Of a DNA stretch of 64,000 bases, positions 8,643 to 20,850 are shown piece by piece. The stretch is from Chiua virens (taxonomy: Eukaryota > Basidiomycota > Agaricomycetes > Boletales > Boletaceae). The position numbers and the translations under genes are program-made. A model generated the notes under the pieces. The model was not told the DNA's origin. It searched no databases and worked only from the letters and a program-made list of their open reading frames with translations. The stretch covers positions 372,001 through 436,000 of the forward strand of contig JAHNUO010000010.1 of assembly GCA_019787685.1 (NCBI GenBank), given 5' to 3'. Positions within the stretch are counted from its first letter, which is position 1; every line of letters begins with the position of its first letter.

Positions 8643-9000
8643 AGTGAGTTCTTCTCTTACCCACACTCCTAGTGAATGGGCACCAAGCTTCACTAGTGTG
8701 TTGCAGGCTCCTAATCTGTGGGATCACAGCTCACCTTGGCCATCCACAGATTGGGCCTGCCTCCAGCCGAAAACCCTATGGGTTTTTCTCCCAACTGTTC
8801 ACCATACCTAGCAAACTGCAAACCTTCATTTCATTGTTCTCTCTAATAGCAGCACTCATATTCATGTACATAGTCTACCTTCAATACTACCGACTCTGTA
8901 TGTCACCAACTTCCCGCCCCCCAAGCCTTGAGTGGGCATATCATGCAGATAGTACAATTGTGAGCAACATAATTAATATGATTGTCCCACAACAATTTGG
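8643..9000. other. No gene; 3' flank of the DIRS relic
   Basis: No coding sequence is recognisable. A short inverted repeat (AATCTGTGG and CCACAGATT, about 8713-8753) could form a hairpin. The terminal repeats of the DIRS element were not identified. Confidence 0.4.
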
Positions 9001-10260
9001 TGATCTCATCCCACTCTACCACCATGTGATCCTGTTTAGCCGGTGTAATGAACCCTCTGGTGAGAGTGCCATAAATCACTGCTCACTTCACTGAACATGT
9101 TACCACAGGTTGCACCCTCTCCAATTCTCCAAATTCATCAGGATCATACTTGTAGATAATGTTGTGAATGCAGCATAGTGCAAGGGGAATCTTGGCTTGG
9201 TTTTCTATCTGGAATGTAGGTGGTACAACAAGTATGCAGAAACATCACTTGAGAACACCAATGATCCATTCAACCACATTGCACAGCTGTGCATGACGAA
9301 GATTGAAATATTCCTTTGAATTAGAAGGACTGTATGAAAAATTATGAGTGTAATTGAACAGGAGAGAAAAAGGAATCATACTGAATGTTTGCACGTTCCC
9401 ATTCTGGCAGGTGATATCATGTGCCATGATATGGAATGAGAAGTTGGGAGTAGATCAGATACCCTGCATTAGCAAGGTAATACCTGCCAGAAGGGATAGT
9501 GAATCCATGATGCATGCATCATGATACATGGAAGTGTCGGCCATCAAGCCCTCCCATCCACTCAGGACATACATAAACTCAAGCTCAATATTGCAGCCAA
9601 CCAAGCATTTTTGCAAGTGAAAGCCCTTGCAGTTCTAAGTCACATCACAATCAGTAGCAGACAGTGTACAAGTAATGTGTGTGCCATTGATAGCCCTAAT
9701 TGCATCCTTGAAATATGGGTAGACAGTCAGATTACCAGCAATGCAAATGGGCATTGGATTGTCAGATCACAGTAACTTGACATACTTGTGGTAAAGTGGG
9801 GTTAAAGCAAAAGTCTTGAGCATCAAATAAAAATATCTGCACAAGATCTTTAAGCATATTCATAGACAAAGAAAAGAAACATACTTGGATATCATGAAAA
9901 TGGATTGTTGGAGATGTTCAGCAATATCATGATGCCAAAACAAGAGACCTGTAATGCAGGTATACAAAAACATCACTAGCTGCTCCTCCACCATAATGTC
10001 CCTTGAATTTACAATGCCATATAGCTTCAACTCCTCCATGAGATGTGCAAATATGTGTTTCCTGACCCCCAACTCATTTTTAATATGATCTGGATGTCCT
10101 GTGAGCAGTTCTTGAACCCACATCTGCCCTGTGAGAATAGAGGTATGGTAGGGTATTGGTTTTGCCCACTCAAATGAAGTGGCAGCGGTATCAATCATTA
10201 TATGATAAGCCTTCATCATGATCTGTGCCATCTGTTGATTTTGTCTTAGTAAATTATGAA
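9000..10260 (-). pseudogene. PIF-Harbinger transposase relic
   Basis: Minus-strand fragments match the transposase at 43571-45694 along its length. The N-terminal helical part, with YHTSILTGQMWVQELLTG, is at 10231-9860. The C-terminal part with FNLRHAQLCNVVEWIIGVLK is at 9427-9245. A last fragment resembling IPLALCCIHNIIY is near 9200-9130. Stops and frame changes between the pieces make it non-functional. No terminal inverted repeats were seen. It is clearly diverged from the 43-kb copy. Confidence 0.7.
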
Positions 10261-11344
10261 AAATAAGGTCACCATATTCCTCAGCATTCTCTAGGTCTCA
10301 TTGAAGGCTTGAGAGAGCTTCATTTTCATTGACACTGAAACAACCAAACCTTTACAGGCTTAAGTTATTTGCTGGAAGGATAATGAAAGCAAGTCAAGTG
10401 TCTAGAGAGGCTTGGGAAAACTCCAGAAGAACAAGACTGGGTCCTTCAGTGAGTTGGGGATGTCCCTTTTATACTATTCTACTGTTTGTACAAGTGTAAG
10501 GTAAATCTATAGATATGCTATGCTATGGAGCAAGGGTTTGCATGGGTATAGGGTGTATGGATCTGGACTACATAGCCATGGAATGCAATTGTATCATGGT
10601 AAGTCATAGTGTGCAATAACAATAACTAGGGTAGACATGAGGATAACATGTGTAGAATGGAATGACATACTGTACACAAAGGTCTAGAGTGGTTTGAGGG
10701 TTTGTATAGTCTAGACTGGTCAAGAGTTAGTGGGTCTGGACCATAGCTAGGCCTAGACCAGTGTGGAACAGTCTGGTCCCAATGACTGAAGTCAATTAGG
10801 CATTAATTGTATAGCCTGATCCTTGCTGACCACTATGGAAAAACGAAGGAAAAATAGCTGAAACATAGAGTGATTAGGATTGTATTATTATGTGATTTTA
10901 ACAGACACCAGCCATCCTGGACATGACTAATCGATGATCAATGCAAGCATGTTCACACAATATTTGAAACTCTGCTATAGCTCTTCAACCAAGAACTCAT
11001 GAAAAACCTAGTTGGGACTCAGTTGCCATCCAAGCTCTTAGAGTTCCTTGGTCTTAATTCATGGGGTTTATATACTACATGGATGTCAGAGTTCTAATCT
11101 GAGTATGAACTATATAGATAAGCATAAGGCATGTTATTGAATGATAAGGTATGAATCATAATGAGTCATAGATAAGAGCATAACCTTGCACTGCCAATGA
11201 TGAGTCAGTGATAAGGAAAATGAAAGATAGAAGTATCTATGTGAAATATTTGGCAGCCAATCAGATGTGTTCCTTTGGACAGCCTTGGCATGAGGCAAAG
11301 TATGCCATAATGTGTTAGAAGGGATTAATGGATAAGGGTTTGTC
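10261..11344. other. AT-rich stretch without recognisable genes
   Basis: No gene or complete mobile element is apparent. The stretch has several imperfect CTAGACC/GGTCTAG-type words around 10680-10790, probably decayed repeat sequence. Confidence 0.4.
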
Positions 11345-12196
11345 AATGTGTTTTAGAGCTTGCTGAGCAATCCAGAATGAAAAGAAATCAACATAAAAGT
11401 ATCTGGATGGGGTCGAGATGATGAGAGGATTGATTTAAGAAGATATAGCACAAGGAAACAATAGGACAAGGTGAAACAAAGGATAAGGCATGATATCCAG
11501 CCCACTCACACATGGGAGAGCAGACAGGTGATCTCCTGAACACAGAAAACAGAAAGATGGTATTGAATGTCAGAAAACATGGTTTTATAGTCCTGGGCAC
11601 AACCCAAGACTGTTAAAGGCAATCTGACCCTAAGTAATCATACAGGATTGATGTAGAATAAGTATTCAAGAAAAGGAATGTCAAAACCTTGTAGATAACA
11701 AAAGAAAAGAAGGGTATTATGAGAGGAATGACCTCAATAAGGCCAAATCAGATAGGACAAGTTAAACTAGATAAAGTAGAACATGTACAATGGAACCAGA
11801 TTGGATCACGTTGACTCAGATTGGACTTGGATTGGGTTCAGATGATCTGTAAATGCTAGAAATAAAACTGGACCAGTATGAACATCAGTGAAGCACCTTA
11901 TCATTGTTGAAAGTCTAGGCTTACCACACAAGCAAAGTCATATCTAGGATCATGAAACCTATGTCAGATGGCTTCATTTGATGTAAATACTGCTTTGTTA
12001 AAATCTGAGAACAAGTTTATAGGCAGATTATTTTGTCTAGTTCCTGTCCAGCTCTAGCCAGCTCTGCCCAGGCTAGACAGACCAAGGGTTGTTTTGCTGA
12101 TGAAGTCAATAGCAGATGGGATGAGATATGATAGGACATGATGGAGAGCAAGGAAAAGGTAGGCTGCAACCATAAGGAGTTCTCAAATCCTACACT
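11345..12196. repeat. Dispersed repeat R, copy 2
   Basis: This copy is homologous to 1025-1635 in the same orientation. The match runs from GCAATCCAGAATGAAAAG through the tract ending near 11870, then resumes at about 12110 and ends with CCTACAC. The 230 bp between have no counterpart in copy 1. The pogo/Tigger relic begins at its right edge. Confidence 0.5.
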
Positions 12197-13504
12197 GTTA
12201 AGGGTTGAAACATTGAAATTGTAACAGTATCCACCTCACCCCAAGCTTTATTGGCAAGCCTCATGGCAGCAAGTTGATCGATATTGTACATGCATGATAG
12301 TGTGATACCAGCCTCATACTTTTCAATCACACAGTGGATGAAGTTGGCACAGTAATGGACCTTGAAGCAATGGATGATTCCTTGATCATTGGGCTGAATG
12401 TGCACAGTGAGATTTGGCTTGAAGTTTATGACACAATATTAGTGAAAGAGTCTGGAATAATGTGACCTGAAAAGTTATCCTGCAACAAGATTTTCAATCC
12501 TTGCACCTGAGCTTCTGGTCCCAATCCTGAAGCCACTCCTGATAGATCATCAATATCATCCATGCTTTTCTATTGTTGCAGTAGTGGAAGCTGAGTCGTA
12601 AACCAGTCTTGTTTTTTAATGCATGAGGCTTCTGTGCTTTTCTGATGATAAGAGGAGGTAATTTCTGTGAGCTGTCTGCATTGGCAGTGAAAAGATATGT
12701 GAGCCAAAGCTTTTTGCCTTTGACATCAGACCCTTTCTTGTTGAATAGTCCTCAATCAGGAGGCATTCTGACATTCATATTCAGCTGTTGTCATAGTTGA
12801 CATTGAAAAGTCACAAAAACTCATGCATAGAACAATGTGGTCTCATCCACATTAAAGATATCACACAGCATATAGCCAAGGTCTCTAAGACACTCCTGAA
12901 TATGTGCTCACTCCTTCTTGACAGTCTCCATTGGTGCAGATGCAGCATTACCATGCTGTTTTATGCCCTTCAACCCATTCTGAACCTTGAATTGACTCAG
13001 CCATCCATCACTGAGATTGAGGTGCTCATCATCAGGAATCCCAGCAAGGTTGGCAAACAATTTCCATTTTTGTTGGAGGACTTTGCCAGTGAGAAGCAAA
13101 CCATCTGCCATTGCCTTCATCACCCAGAGGTCCAGCATCTCAGTCACTTCTGGGTGATGGGTCTAACAGACTTGCTTGGATGAGTAGGACAAGCCTGTAC
13201 TAGACTTATACTAGGCTTGCCATTTGGCTTCATCTCTAAGCCACCTAGAGATTATTGATTGCTTCAACTGGAGGTTCAGGTGCAATGGATCAAAATGTTC
13301 TGCAGTTTTTGTCTGGTTCTTTCTGTTGGCATGATGCCAGTCAAGAATTTCAATCCGTTGTTGCAATGTTGCATTCTCTTTTTTCTTGAATATGGGTGCA
13401 GCAGCTGGCTTAGCTTTCTTGCTAGACTTAGTGGGCTTGTTGGACTCAGAAGCCGCCATATTGGGACCTACAATAAATAGACTCCATGGTAGCATTGAAA
13501 ACAT
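12190..13504 (-). pseudogene. pogo/Tigger-type (Tc1-mariner superfamily) transposase relic
   Basis: Read from 13504 downward there is a CENP-B-like helix-turn-helix (TLQQRIEILDWHHANRKNQT), then a second CENPB/Tc5-type helix-turn-helix (13147-12908), and then a DDE domain. The DDE domain has a VDETTLFY-like first catalytic Asp at about 12830 and the FTANAD and HIQPNDQGIIHCF signatures. Stops and frameshifts separate the blocks, so it is dead. The C-terminal 71 codons (12405-12190) are still open. Confidence 0.75.
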
Positions 13505-13887
13505 GAAAAACTCAAATCCTGGAGCCTACACTTCCATTTTTTGAATGGAACATTGTTCCTTTTTCCACTTCCTAGTTTCAGCAGCTGCTGAGCAACACTC
13601 TTGCCCTTGAGATCCAATCTTTCCAGGCCATGTTCATAGTCAAATGCTCCATCCAAGGTCTCTACTACCCATACTTCATATATCAAATTTTTTTCACCAT
13701 CAAGCCATTCTTGATCATTATCTGGAATTGAGCCACCAGCCTTCAATGTAGCAATAAGCTTCACCTTCCATTCTTGGACTTGCTTGCAAAGCTTTCCCAA
13801 GCCCTTTTTAAGTGCATCAATGGGTTTCATGGGAGTGAGCTGATGATTCAGTTCACTCTTGCCGAACCTGGATGCTAGGGAAGACAC
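13468..13887 (-). pseudogene. Unknown 139-codon ORF next to the pogo/Tigger transposase
   Basis: The ORF is open from 13887 and overlaps the upstream end of the transposase in another frame. It is mostly helical and charged, with a conserved-looking stretch EWLDGEKNLIYEVWVVETLD. I do not recognise a family. Its place just inside the probable right end of the element suggests an accessory protein or a 5' exon of the transposon. It could also be an unrelated fragment. Confidence 0.35.
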
Positions 13888-13909
13888 TTTGTCTTCAAAA
13901 AAAACACTA

Positions 13910-14106
13910 TATTTGGTATATTATTCCCACTATGTAAGCACAGGTATGACTTATGGGGGTCAAGATTTGGTATGCCTTATGCCCTATAAGGGAGTTATAA
14001 CTTATGGGGTCAAAATCCCTGCAAATCAACTCAGGAAATGGAAAAAGGTATGGGTTATAAGGGAGTATGCCTTATACCTGGTATGCCTTAAGAGGGAGTT
14101 GACTGT
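13910..14106. repeat. Probable right terminal region of the pogo/Tigger element
   Basis: The segment is built of repeated words such as GGTATGCCTTA, CTTATGGG and TAAGGGAGT. It ends with AAGAGGGAGTTGACTG followed by TA. Read inward from the right this begins CAGTCAACTCCC next to a TA, the usual form of Tc1-mariner ends. A matching left end at about 12190 was not found. Confidence 0.4.
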
Positions 14107-14425
14107 ATTAACAATATGGTGTGTAGAATCTACAAAACAATAATGTCCTCTACTAGATTTTTAATATGAGTAAGAGTCAAATTTAGGATGTCCAAAGTCA
14201 AATATGTTAGCAATAAATAATTTATTACATTGCCTAAATACAAAATTGGACATCTTGCAATTAAATCCATGAAAACAACCATTTGTTGCTGGATAAGTTA
14301 CAAATTTTATTTGTTATACTTATCTGGTTGTGCCAATCAGGTGTCACCCACCCAACAGCCTTTTCTGGCCAACAAACAAGTGAAAATACAATGTTCACCC
14401 CTGTCGACAAATCAGATTGATGATC
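14107..14425. other. AT-rich, no gene seen
   Basis: Nothing coding or repetitive is recognisable in this stretch between the pogo/Tigger end and the MITE. Confidence 0.4.
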
Positions 14426-14981
14426 ATACCCCTGGGACAATCGGGTATGTCCTTGTAACATATGCTGTACATAGCTACAAACATATTCTACCTAGGTCTC
14501 TAAATATTTTATCTTAACATAGTTTACTACATATCAAAAATAAATATTGTGAAATGTTCTCATGACAGAGTAAACAAATATTTAGACTATCTGCCCTACA
14601 AATGCTTAAAATATTTATCTGAATCTATGTTTACATCACATTTTTAATTATACATGTTATAAAAAATAAATTAGAAAATATTCCAATATATATTTCGAAT
14701 TTGTTAACAGATTCTGGCCAATCAGAGACATGGTCAAAATATGATTAAGGCACATATTTTAATAACATATTCTCTGTTGTTCTTAAATTAGTTCACAAAA
14801 CAAATGCTTCATTCTTATTTTGCCTAAGTCCCAAGCCTAAGTCCCACAGGCAAAGTTAATAACATTTTATTAGTTTGTTGTTAATTATGTTTTAACCACA
14901 TTTGTAGTCAGCTAGGCGGAATATGTTTGTAGCTATGTACAGCATATGTTACAAGGACTTATCCGATCATCCCAGGGGTAT
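14426..14981. mobile_element. MITE-like element with about 72-bp terminal inverted repeats
   Basis: 14426-14497 and 14911-14981 are inverted copies of each other with few mismatches. They begin ATACCCCTGGGA at the left and end TCCCAGGGGTAT at the right. The 410 bp between are strongly AT-rich and non-coding. No clear flanking duplication was found, so the superfamily is undecided. Confidence 0.6.
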
Positions 14982-14999
14982 CAGTTCGAGAACTTCGGG

Positions 15000-15905
15000 C
15001 GAGAACGAGCTAGAAATCACCTACAAGAGCAAAAAGAGTGTCGATCGCATCCAATGTGCGCTCACAGACGAAGATCGCATTGCAAACACCAACTGGGTGA
15101 GTCTTGATCCACATCCTGCACAGTACGTGCCAACAAGAAGCTTGAAACCAAGCCGGGGCCATCTTGGAAGTTCTGGGCGTTGGCCAAGACCTCGGTCCAC
15201 TGGCTGGCACATCCCCAGCGAAACGAAGTCACATGGAGAACGACATGACCACATGTGGGGCCCAGGACACCACTGCGACCAGAGAGGACGGAACCGCGGC
15301 AACTCAAATCATGCCTATGGTGGACCGTCACAGCGTAAGTGGGCTCTTGCTAAAAGTATCATCAGGATCTGCTAACCAGGAACCTTGTCTTGTTTCTGCC
15401 TGGACTCGGAGGTGCTCACGGTGAGGATGCAGCGTCTCGAGCATAAGATTAACCGAGGCCCTCTGGCTGTGCTGGACCGAGTTGATGGCATACAAGACAC
15501 CCTCTCTGCTCAGATTCAACCCTCACCCCCAGCCTCGACTCCGCTGGCTCAGCTCACAGGGCCTCCTCCAGCTGAGTCCACGAGCACTGTCTCGTATGGG
15601 GAGGAACCAAGCCGCGCAATCGCCACTCACGCTGAGCTCAACCCCCCACCGCGACACCACTGAAATGTGCCAGCATTCTCAGCAACCAATCCTGCTGCCG
15701 AGTTCCCGAGCATCGCACATCTCGATTTCCCACACACTGAATTCCCATTCGACATTCGACACGTCCCCGACCCACCCGCCATCCACTTTTCGAATGATAT
15801 TGATCGACTCTTCCGCGAGTGGAAGTCATCGGCACTCCTCATTATCGACGGCCACTGTATCCCGGTCAAGCATTGGGGACCAAAACATCAAGTTCAAGTC
15901 ACTAC
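15000..15905 (+). pseudogene. Unidentified broken gene
   Basis: The GC content rises and codon-like structure appears. From 15425 an open frame runs through a coiled region (RLEHKINRGPLAVLDRVDG), a Pro/Ser/Thr-rich linker, a TGA at 15661-15663, and on in the same frame through DFPHTEFPFDIRHVPDPPAI and IDRLFREWKSSALLIIDGH to about 15900. Fragments before 15425 are in several frames. I do not know the family. The single TGA inside an otherwise continuous frame and the setting among transposons suggest a decayed repeat-borne gene. Confidence 0.35.
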
Positions 15906-16289
15906 TAATCATACGTACATTTTACTACTGCTAACCTGGGTAGTAGCTCCCAGTAATCGTTCATGTATCCCCTCGCACGGTTCTCAAATAATATTCTCGG
16001 CCGTATGACCTGTTCGATGCTCGTCTCCCTGCGACTCGAAGTGCATCGTTTTGGGCTGTTCGAGGTCTGTACTCGATCGTCGATCGTCGAGCGCGCGTGG
16101 GACTGTGGCTTGGACTGGAGACGCGCCGGCTCAGCGCTCAGCACGCGAACGGGGTCCCGGCGCAGTCTCACTCGATCGTCCCCTCCCCCTCCTTGCCGAG
16201 TTCCCCGTATTATATACTGGCGTGTTGACCCTGCTTAGCGCTAAGCGGGGGGCGAACGGCTAGGTCGACTGGGCCCGCGTTGACTCCGG
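15906..16289. other. GC-rich spacer, no gene supported
   Basis: The spacer is rich in CGATCG, GCGC and AGCGCT words. Short ORFs are present but have no recognisable domain. Confidence 0.3.
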
Positions 16290-18135
16290 GTATACCCCCG
16301 TACAATGCTGACTAAGATCCACATGAGCATGAGTGGCGGTGACTCAGTGGAATCGGACTCCTAGTGCGGGAGAAAGATACTAACTTGGGAAGTAAATAGT
16401 CGAACGGACAACTTGAATGTTCCCGCTCACGCGCCTCAGTTGAATTGCCTCTGTATCCACAGCGCCGACACTGCGAGCATTGCCAGGAGGCATTACTCAG
16501 ATCAAACGTCCAGGCAAGTCACGATCATGTTTGTCGTGTTTGGGATCACGTTTCAGGGACTTCGACAAGAGCAGAGGGAATGTCTTTAACATTGCCAGTA
16601 TAAGATTCCCAAGATTCCAAATACTAAATCCCCAGGGCCACGATGTTCACTCCAAGAACACTCATATCTTTGATCTTGATTACTGCCTCGTCCGTTGTAG
16701 AAGCCGGTCCTCTCAGCCGCAACTCGAACTTAGATGTCAGCAAATCCACTGTTCACTTCTCAAGGAAGATTAACACGCCTGGAACGCACACCTTTGCTGA
16801 GATGGATCGTGCTCGCCTCCAAGCATTGAAACGAACTGGTCAACTCGGCAAACACGATGGCTCGTCTGTCAGCATACCGAATGGCGCTACTCTGTCCACT
16901 ATCAGTGTCGGAGTAGGAGAACCTGCATCAACCTGTACGTAGATCTACTGCTATTTTCAACGAGACACTGAATAATCCCAGTTAATCTTGTGGTTGACAT
17001 TGGGACCTCTGATACATGGGTGGGGGCAAGGTCGAACAACCCTTACAAGGTGACTAGTACCAGTAAAGACACTGGGAATTCTGTCGTATGTGTCCTATGT
17101 CCAATATCGTTTGTATCGCACTCAACATAGGCTATAGTCAGTGGGTTATGGAGTTGGATACTTTGTTGGAGAAGAATATCTGGATACCGTCACACTCTCC
17201 CCTTATTTGGTGATCAAGGATCAATCCATCGGCGTGGCCAATCAATCGAACTCTATCTATGGCGATGGTATATTCGGTCTTGGTCCTATCGACCTCACGG
17301 AGGGCAAAGTTAGCAATACCGAGTCAGTCCCTACTGTGACGAACAACCTCTTCGCACAAGGAAAGATTCTCTGGGAGGCGGTCGCAATCTTCCTCGCTCC
17401 GTTCGCTAAATCCGGAGACGAAGGTGAACTCACATTCGGAGGGGTGGACCACTCGAAAAACACCAGCCATTTTCGCTACGCTCCTCTCACAACAACCTCG
17501 CCCTCCTCAAGATCCTGGGGTGTTGATGCGTCAGCATTTTACGGCGAAACCGCTGTTATGCAAGAGACTTCTGGTATCATCGACTGCGGGTCTACGCTCA
17601 TTTTCTTTCCATCGGGTGAGTGACATCGTAGTGGTGAGATACCCACATCTTATATTGTCGCCTACAGATGCAATCGACTAATTACCAGTCTGCAATTGGC
17701 GCTGTCCATGACTCTAAAACTGGATTCTTGAGAATTACTTCCTCCCAATATTCCGCCCTGAAGACGTTGAAATTCACCATCGGAAGCGCGTCGTTACAGC
17801 TGACGCCCAATGCACAAATTTGGCCTCGTTCCCTCAACAGTGTCATCGGAGGCGATCCGAATTCAATCTACCTTAACATCGTTAACAGTGGGAATCCTTC
17901 GGGTACTGGGCTCGACTTTATTCTTGGTCTCGTCTTTCTGTACGTTCATGTTCATTACGCCTGAGAAGGTCGTCGAGTCTTACTCTTGGCTACTATCAGC
18001 GAGCGTTTCTATACCGTGCTGGATACCACCCATCAACGAATCGGTTTTGCTGACACTGTGCATACCTACTCGACCCATAACTAGGAAGGGGATGGTTGGT
18101 CGTTAGCTACCCCCGAGTTGGTGTATCCCGGGTAT
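16290..18135 (+). repeat. Left arm of a 1.85-kb inverted duplication
   Basis: This stretch is matched in inverted orientation by 24160-26035. The match covers about 350 bp of promoter, the whole protease gene with its four introns, and about 50 bp after the stop codon. Similarity is very high in exons and introns and lower at the promoter end. About 6 kb lie between the arms. Confidence 0.8.
16643..18084 (+). pseudogene. Aspartic protease copy 1 (A1, polyporopepsin-like), frameshifted
   Basis: The five-exon plan is 16643-16934, 16982-17085, 17138-17615, 17668-17939 and 18000-18084. Exons 1-3 and 5 have exactly the lengths of copy 3 (292, 104, 478, 85 nt). Exon 4 is 272 nt instead of 271. The extra T at about 17679 turns the frame into an immediate TAA, removing the last quarter of the enzyme. 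A signal peptide (MFTPRTLISLILI...) and a propeptide are present. The catalytic motifs are already odd: DIGTSDTW instead of DTGSSNTW at site one, and DCGST instead of DTGTT at site two. It is the inverted partner of 24208-25648. Confidence 0.8.
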
Positions 18136-19073
18136 GTAACTGTGTTGCAGTTGTAATGTGCCAATGTCGTGACACACCGTCAAAAGTTGGTTTTTAATAA
18201 CATCTAAAATGACATTCATCATGTGGGACAGGATCATGGACAAGTCTAGCATGCATTTGAGCACTAAATGGATGAGCGGAAGGTTCTGTTACTGGGACTG
18301 GTATATGGTGTAGATTTGACGGTAACGTGTGGTTCAGGATAACGATCTGTTATTTGCTTGCCTTGATTCAGTCTTGACTCGACCAACTCACTGGCGGGAA
18401 CTCAAAGGTTTCTCTACTGAACCATTCACTATGGTGCACCTGGCTAGATCCCCACTCGACGATCACCGGTTTACCTCCGACTCAGATCCGCAAGAGTATA
18501 ATGTCCCTTCCTTCGTCAAGCCTGCTTGAAGGCAATCGGCAATGTGTTACGACAACTTACCTTATCACAATGCTCCCTGCCAAGTGCTGGTCATCACAAA
18601 AGACATTAGCTTAAGAGATTCCTTCGTCACAGAATTGCTGGCAGTGACACATTTGGAATGAGAGCCGAAATATCAACCAAGTCACTGATGACGGAACGCG
18701 TCTCAGACCCTCTAGGCCCATCGGCATTACTAACCTAAACTCTTGAGTTTCAGGTTCGCACGCATGACGCAACCGCACGGAGTAGAGCTCCAACCGATGT
18801 TACCACTTGTCACCAAAATCATTCAATCTGATTGGGAGCCTATACCACTTCCGACCTCCCTTCCTTGATTCCTGATTGCTGGCATTTCCGACTCAATCAT
18901 ATTATCGTACTTAGTGCCGCCCGTCACGATGGAACGCTGACCAACTGCCGAGGTGAGCTGCGACGTCATGTTTGGGATATTCCACAATCTAATGTTTCCG
19001 ATGGAAGTCAAGATGGTCGAACGCCGGAGTATTCAAAACGCTTGTATGCAGATGCTCCCGTGGCAGAGTTACC
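18136..19073. other. No gene recognised
   Basis: Only short ORFs without domains are present. The last 100 bp are likely promoter sequence of the next protease copy. Confidence 0.4.
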
Positions 19074-20557
19074 ATGTTCCTTTCCAAAGCCTTCCCCTCT
19101 TTGGTACTCATCGCGTTGTCTGTCGTGGGACGCGAGTCGTCTCGGCCGTGATGGCGGCAAGGCCACCCTTGGCTTTACGACAAAGATCAACGAACGTGGA
19201 ACAAGTGCCATCATCGAGAAGGACCGCGCTCGCGCCCAGGCAATGAAGAAATCTGACCGCGGCAAACGTATCGGAAAGACTTTCAGCATCGTGGACAGTG
19301 GTATCTACCATGTTGTCGATGTCGGAATTGGGCAGCCTGCCTCGAACTGTAAGCAGAGCTCCTATTACTGTAGATATGATATTTCATTTATCCCAGTCGC
19401 CCTCGTATTTGACACTGGGAGCTCCAATACATGGGTGGGTCAGAACAAGAAAAATCCATTCAAACGGACCAGTACAAGTGTTCCTACCGGGAAAAATGTA
19501 GTATGTGTCGAACGTTCCCGCATTGCCTGTATGAGACTTAAACTCCTTGTGTATAGTCTATCGTCTACGGTACCGCGTCATTCTCTGGAAAGGAATGGAC
19601 AGATAAGCTTTCCTTCTCCCCCGAACTTGGGGTCAATAATCAATCCATCGGGGTGGCTGCTGAGACGAACGGTCTCTCCGGCGACATTGATGGAATCCTC
19701 GGCTTTGGTCCCTTGACGCTAACTGAGGGTACTGTTAGCAACACCTAGCGTGGTTCCTACCGTGATGAACAACCTCCACTCACAAAGACATATCTGGGAA
19801 GCGTTCGGGGTCTACTTCGGGCCTAATAATAGAGGAGGGGTCACAATTGGTGGTATCGACCACTCTGTCATCACCGGAAGCGTGCGGTGGGCTCCACGCA
19901 CGAAAATGTTCCCTTCATCGGACTATTGGGGTGTTGACGCTTCCTGGTTGTACGATGGCATCACCATTTCATCCACCAGGGCTGGCGTCATTGACACCGG
20001 TACCACCCTCAATCAACTGGCACCGAGTAAGTGATGTGTTGTTATTGACTGGTTAGTCACAATCATTCACTCGTTATGTCGTTACCTCTAGGACCGTTCG
20101 AAAGATATAGGCGTGCAACGGGTGCTACCTTGGACTCTGTCACCGGCACTTTGAAGCTCAACTCTTCGCAATTTGCCTCCCTGAAAACGTTGACACTCAA
20201 AGTCGGAAACGATTCGTATGACCTGTGTCCCGAGGCGCAGGTCTGGCCTCCTTCGCGCAACGCTGAGATCGGAGGTGACCCTGGGTCATTCTACCTTACG
20301 GTGGCTAACCTCGGAGGTTTTCCCGCCTCTGGATCTGATTCTGACCCCGCAACCGATCCTGATTCTGGGCTCGATTTTATGGTGGGTCATGCCTTCCTGT
20401 ATGTCCATCGTCTTTTTTGGCTCGCCATTCTGCTGAGCTGTTGTGGTTCATGTTTGTCACTTTTTTTTTCAGTCGACACTACTACAGCGTGTACGACGCA
20501 ACACACAAACGCGTCGGCTTTGCTCCCACTTCCTATAGCTGTGAAGGAGTTAACTAG
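19074..20557 (+). pseudogene. Aspartic protease copy 2, at least two frameshifts
   Basis: The signal peptide frame starts at 19074 (MFLSKAFPSLVLIALSVVG) but runs into a stop near 19135. The propeptide and mature enzyme continue in another frame. Exon 1 (to 19348) is 275 nt where 274 would keep phase. Catalytic site one is intact (DTGSSNTWVG, exon 2). In exon 3 (19557-20026) the frame breaks again near 19748, between SNT and the conserved VPTVMNNL. Site two is canonical (DTGTT), and exons 4 and 5 are open to the TAG at 20555. A Ser/Asp/Pro insertion before the last helix is unique to this copy. It is the most diverged copy of the cluster. Confidence 0.75.
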
Positions 20558-20850
20558 TAGGGGATATTGATTATTGACCCGGAGTTGCTCTCGTTGACTC
20601 TGAACTGTTTTCTTGGTATTTATGTGATAGTAGCACAACCTGTTTTCTTAAACTTGGACGTACGTATATCATTCCTTATACATATACTCGGTGCATGTTT
20701 TTGCTCGACTGATGATCGTCCTATACCCGATTACATAACAAGACCGATTGCCAATTCGGTAGCGCTCCAGGGTCTTGGCTTACTCCTCTGGACCCTCCAG
20801 CAAACTTCCAAGCTTCAGCCCACCAAAGTTCCAGTCCGAATTCGTGGATC

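Noticed and set aside
16001..16260. A small gene in the GC-rich stretch before protease copy 1
   Set aside because: ORFs here consist of CGATCG/GCGC-rich words without domain or splice context.
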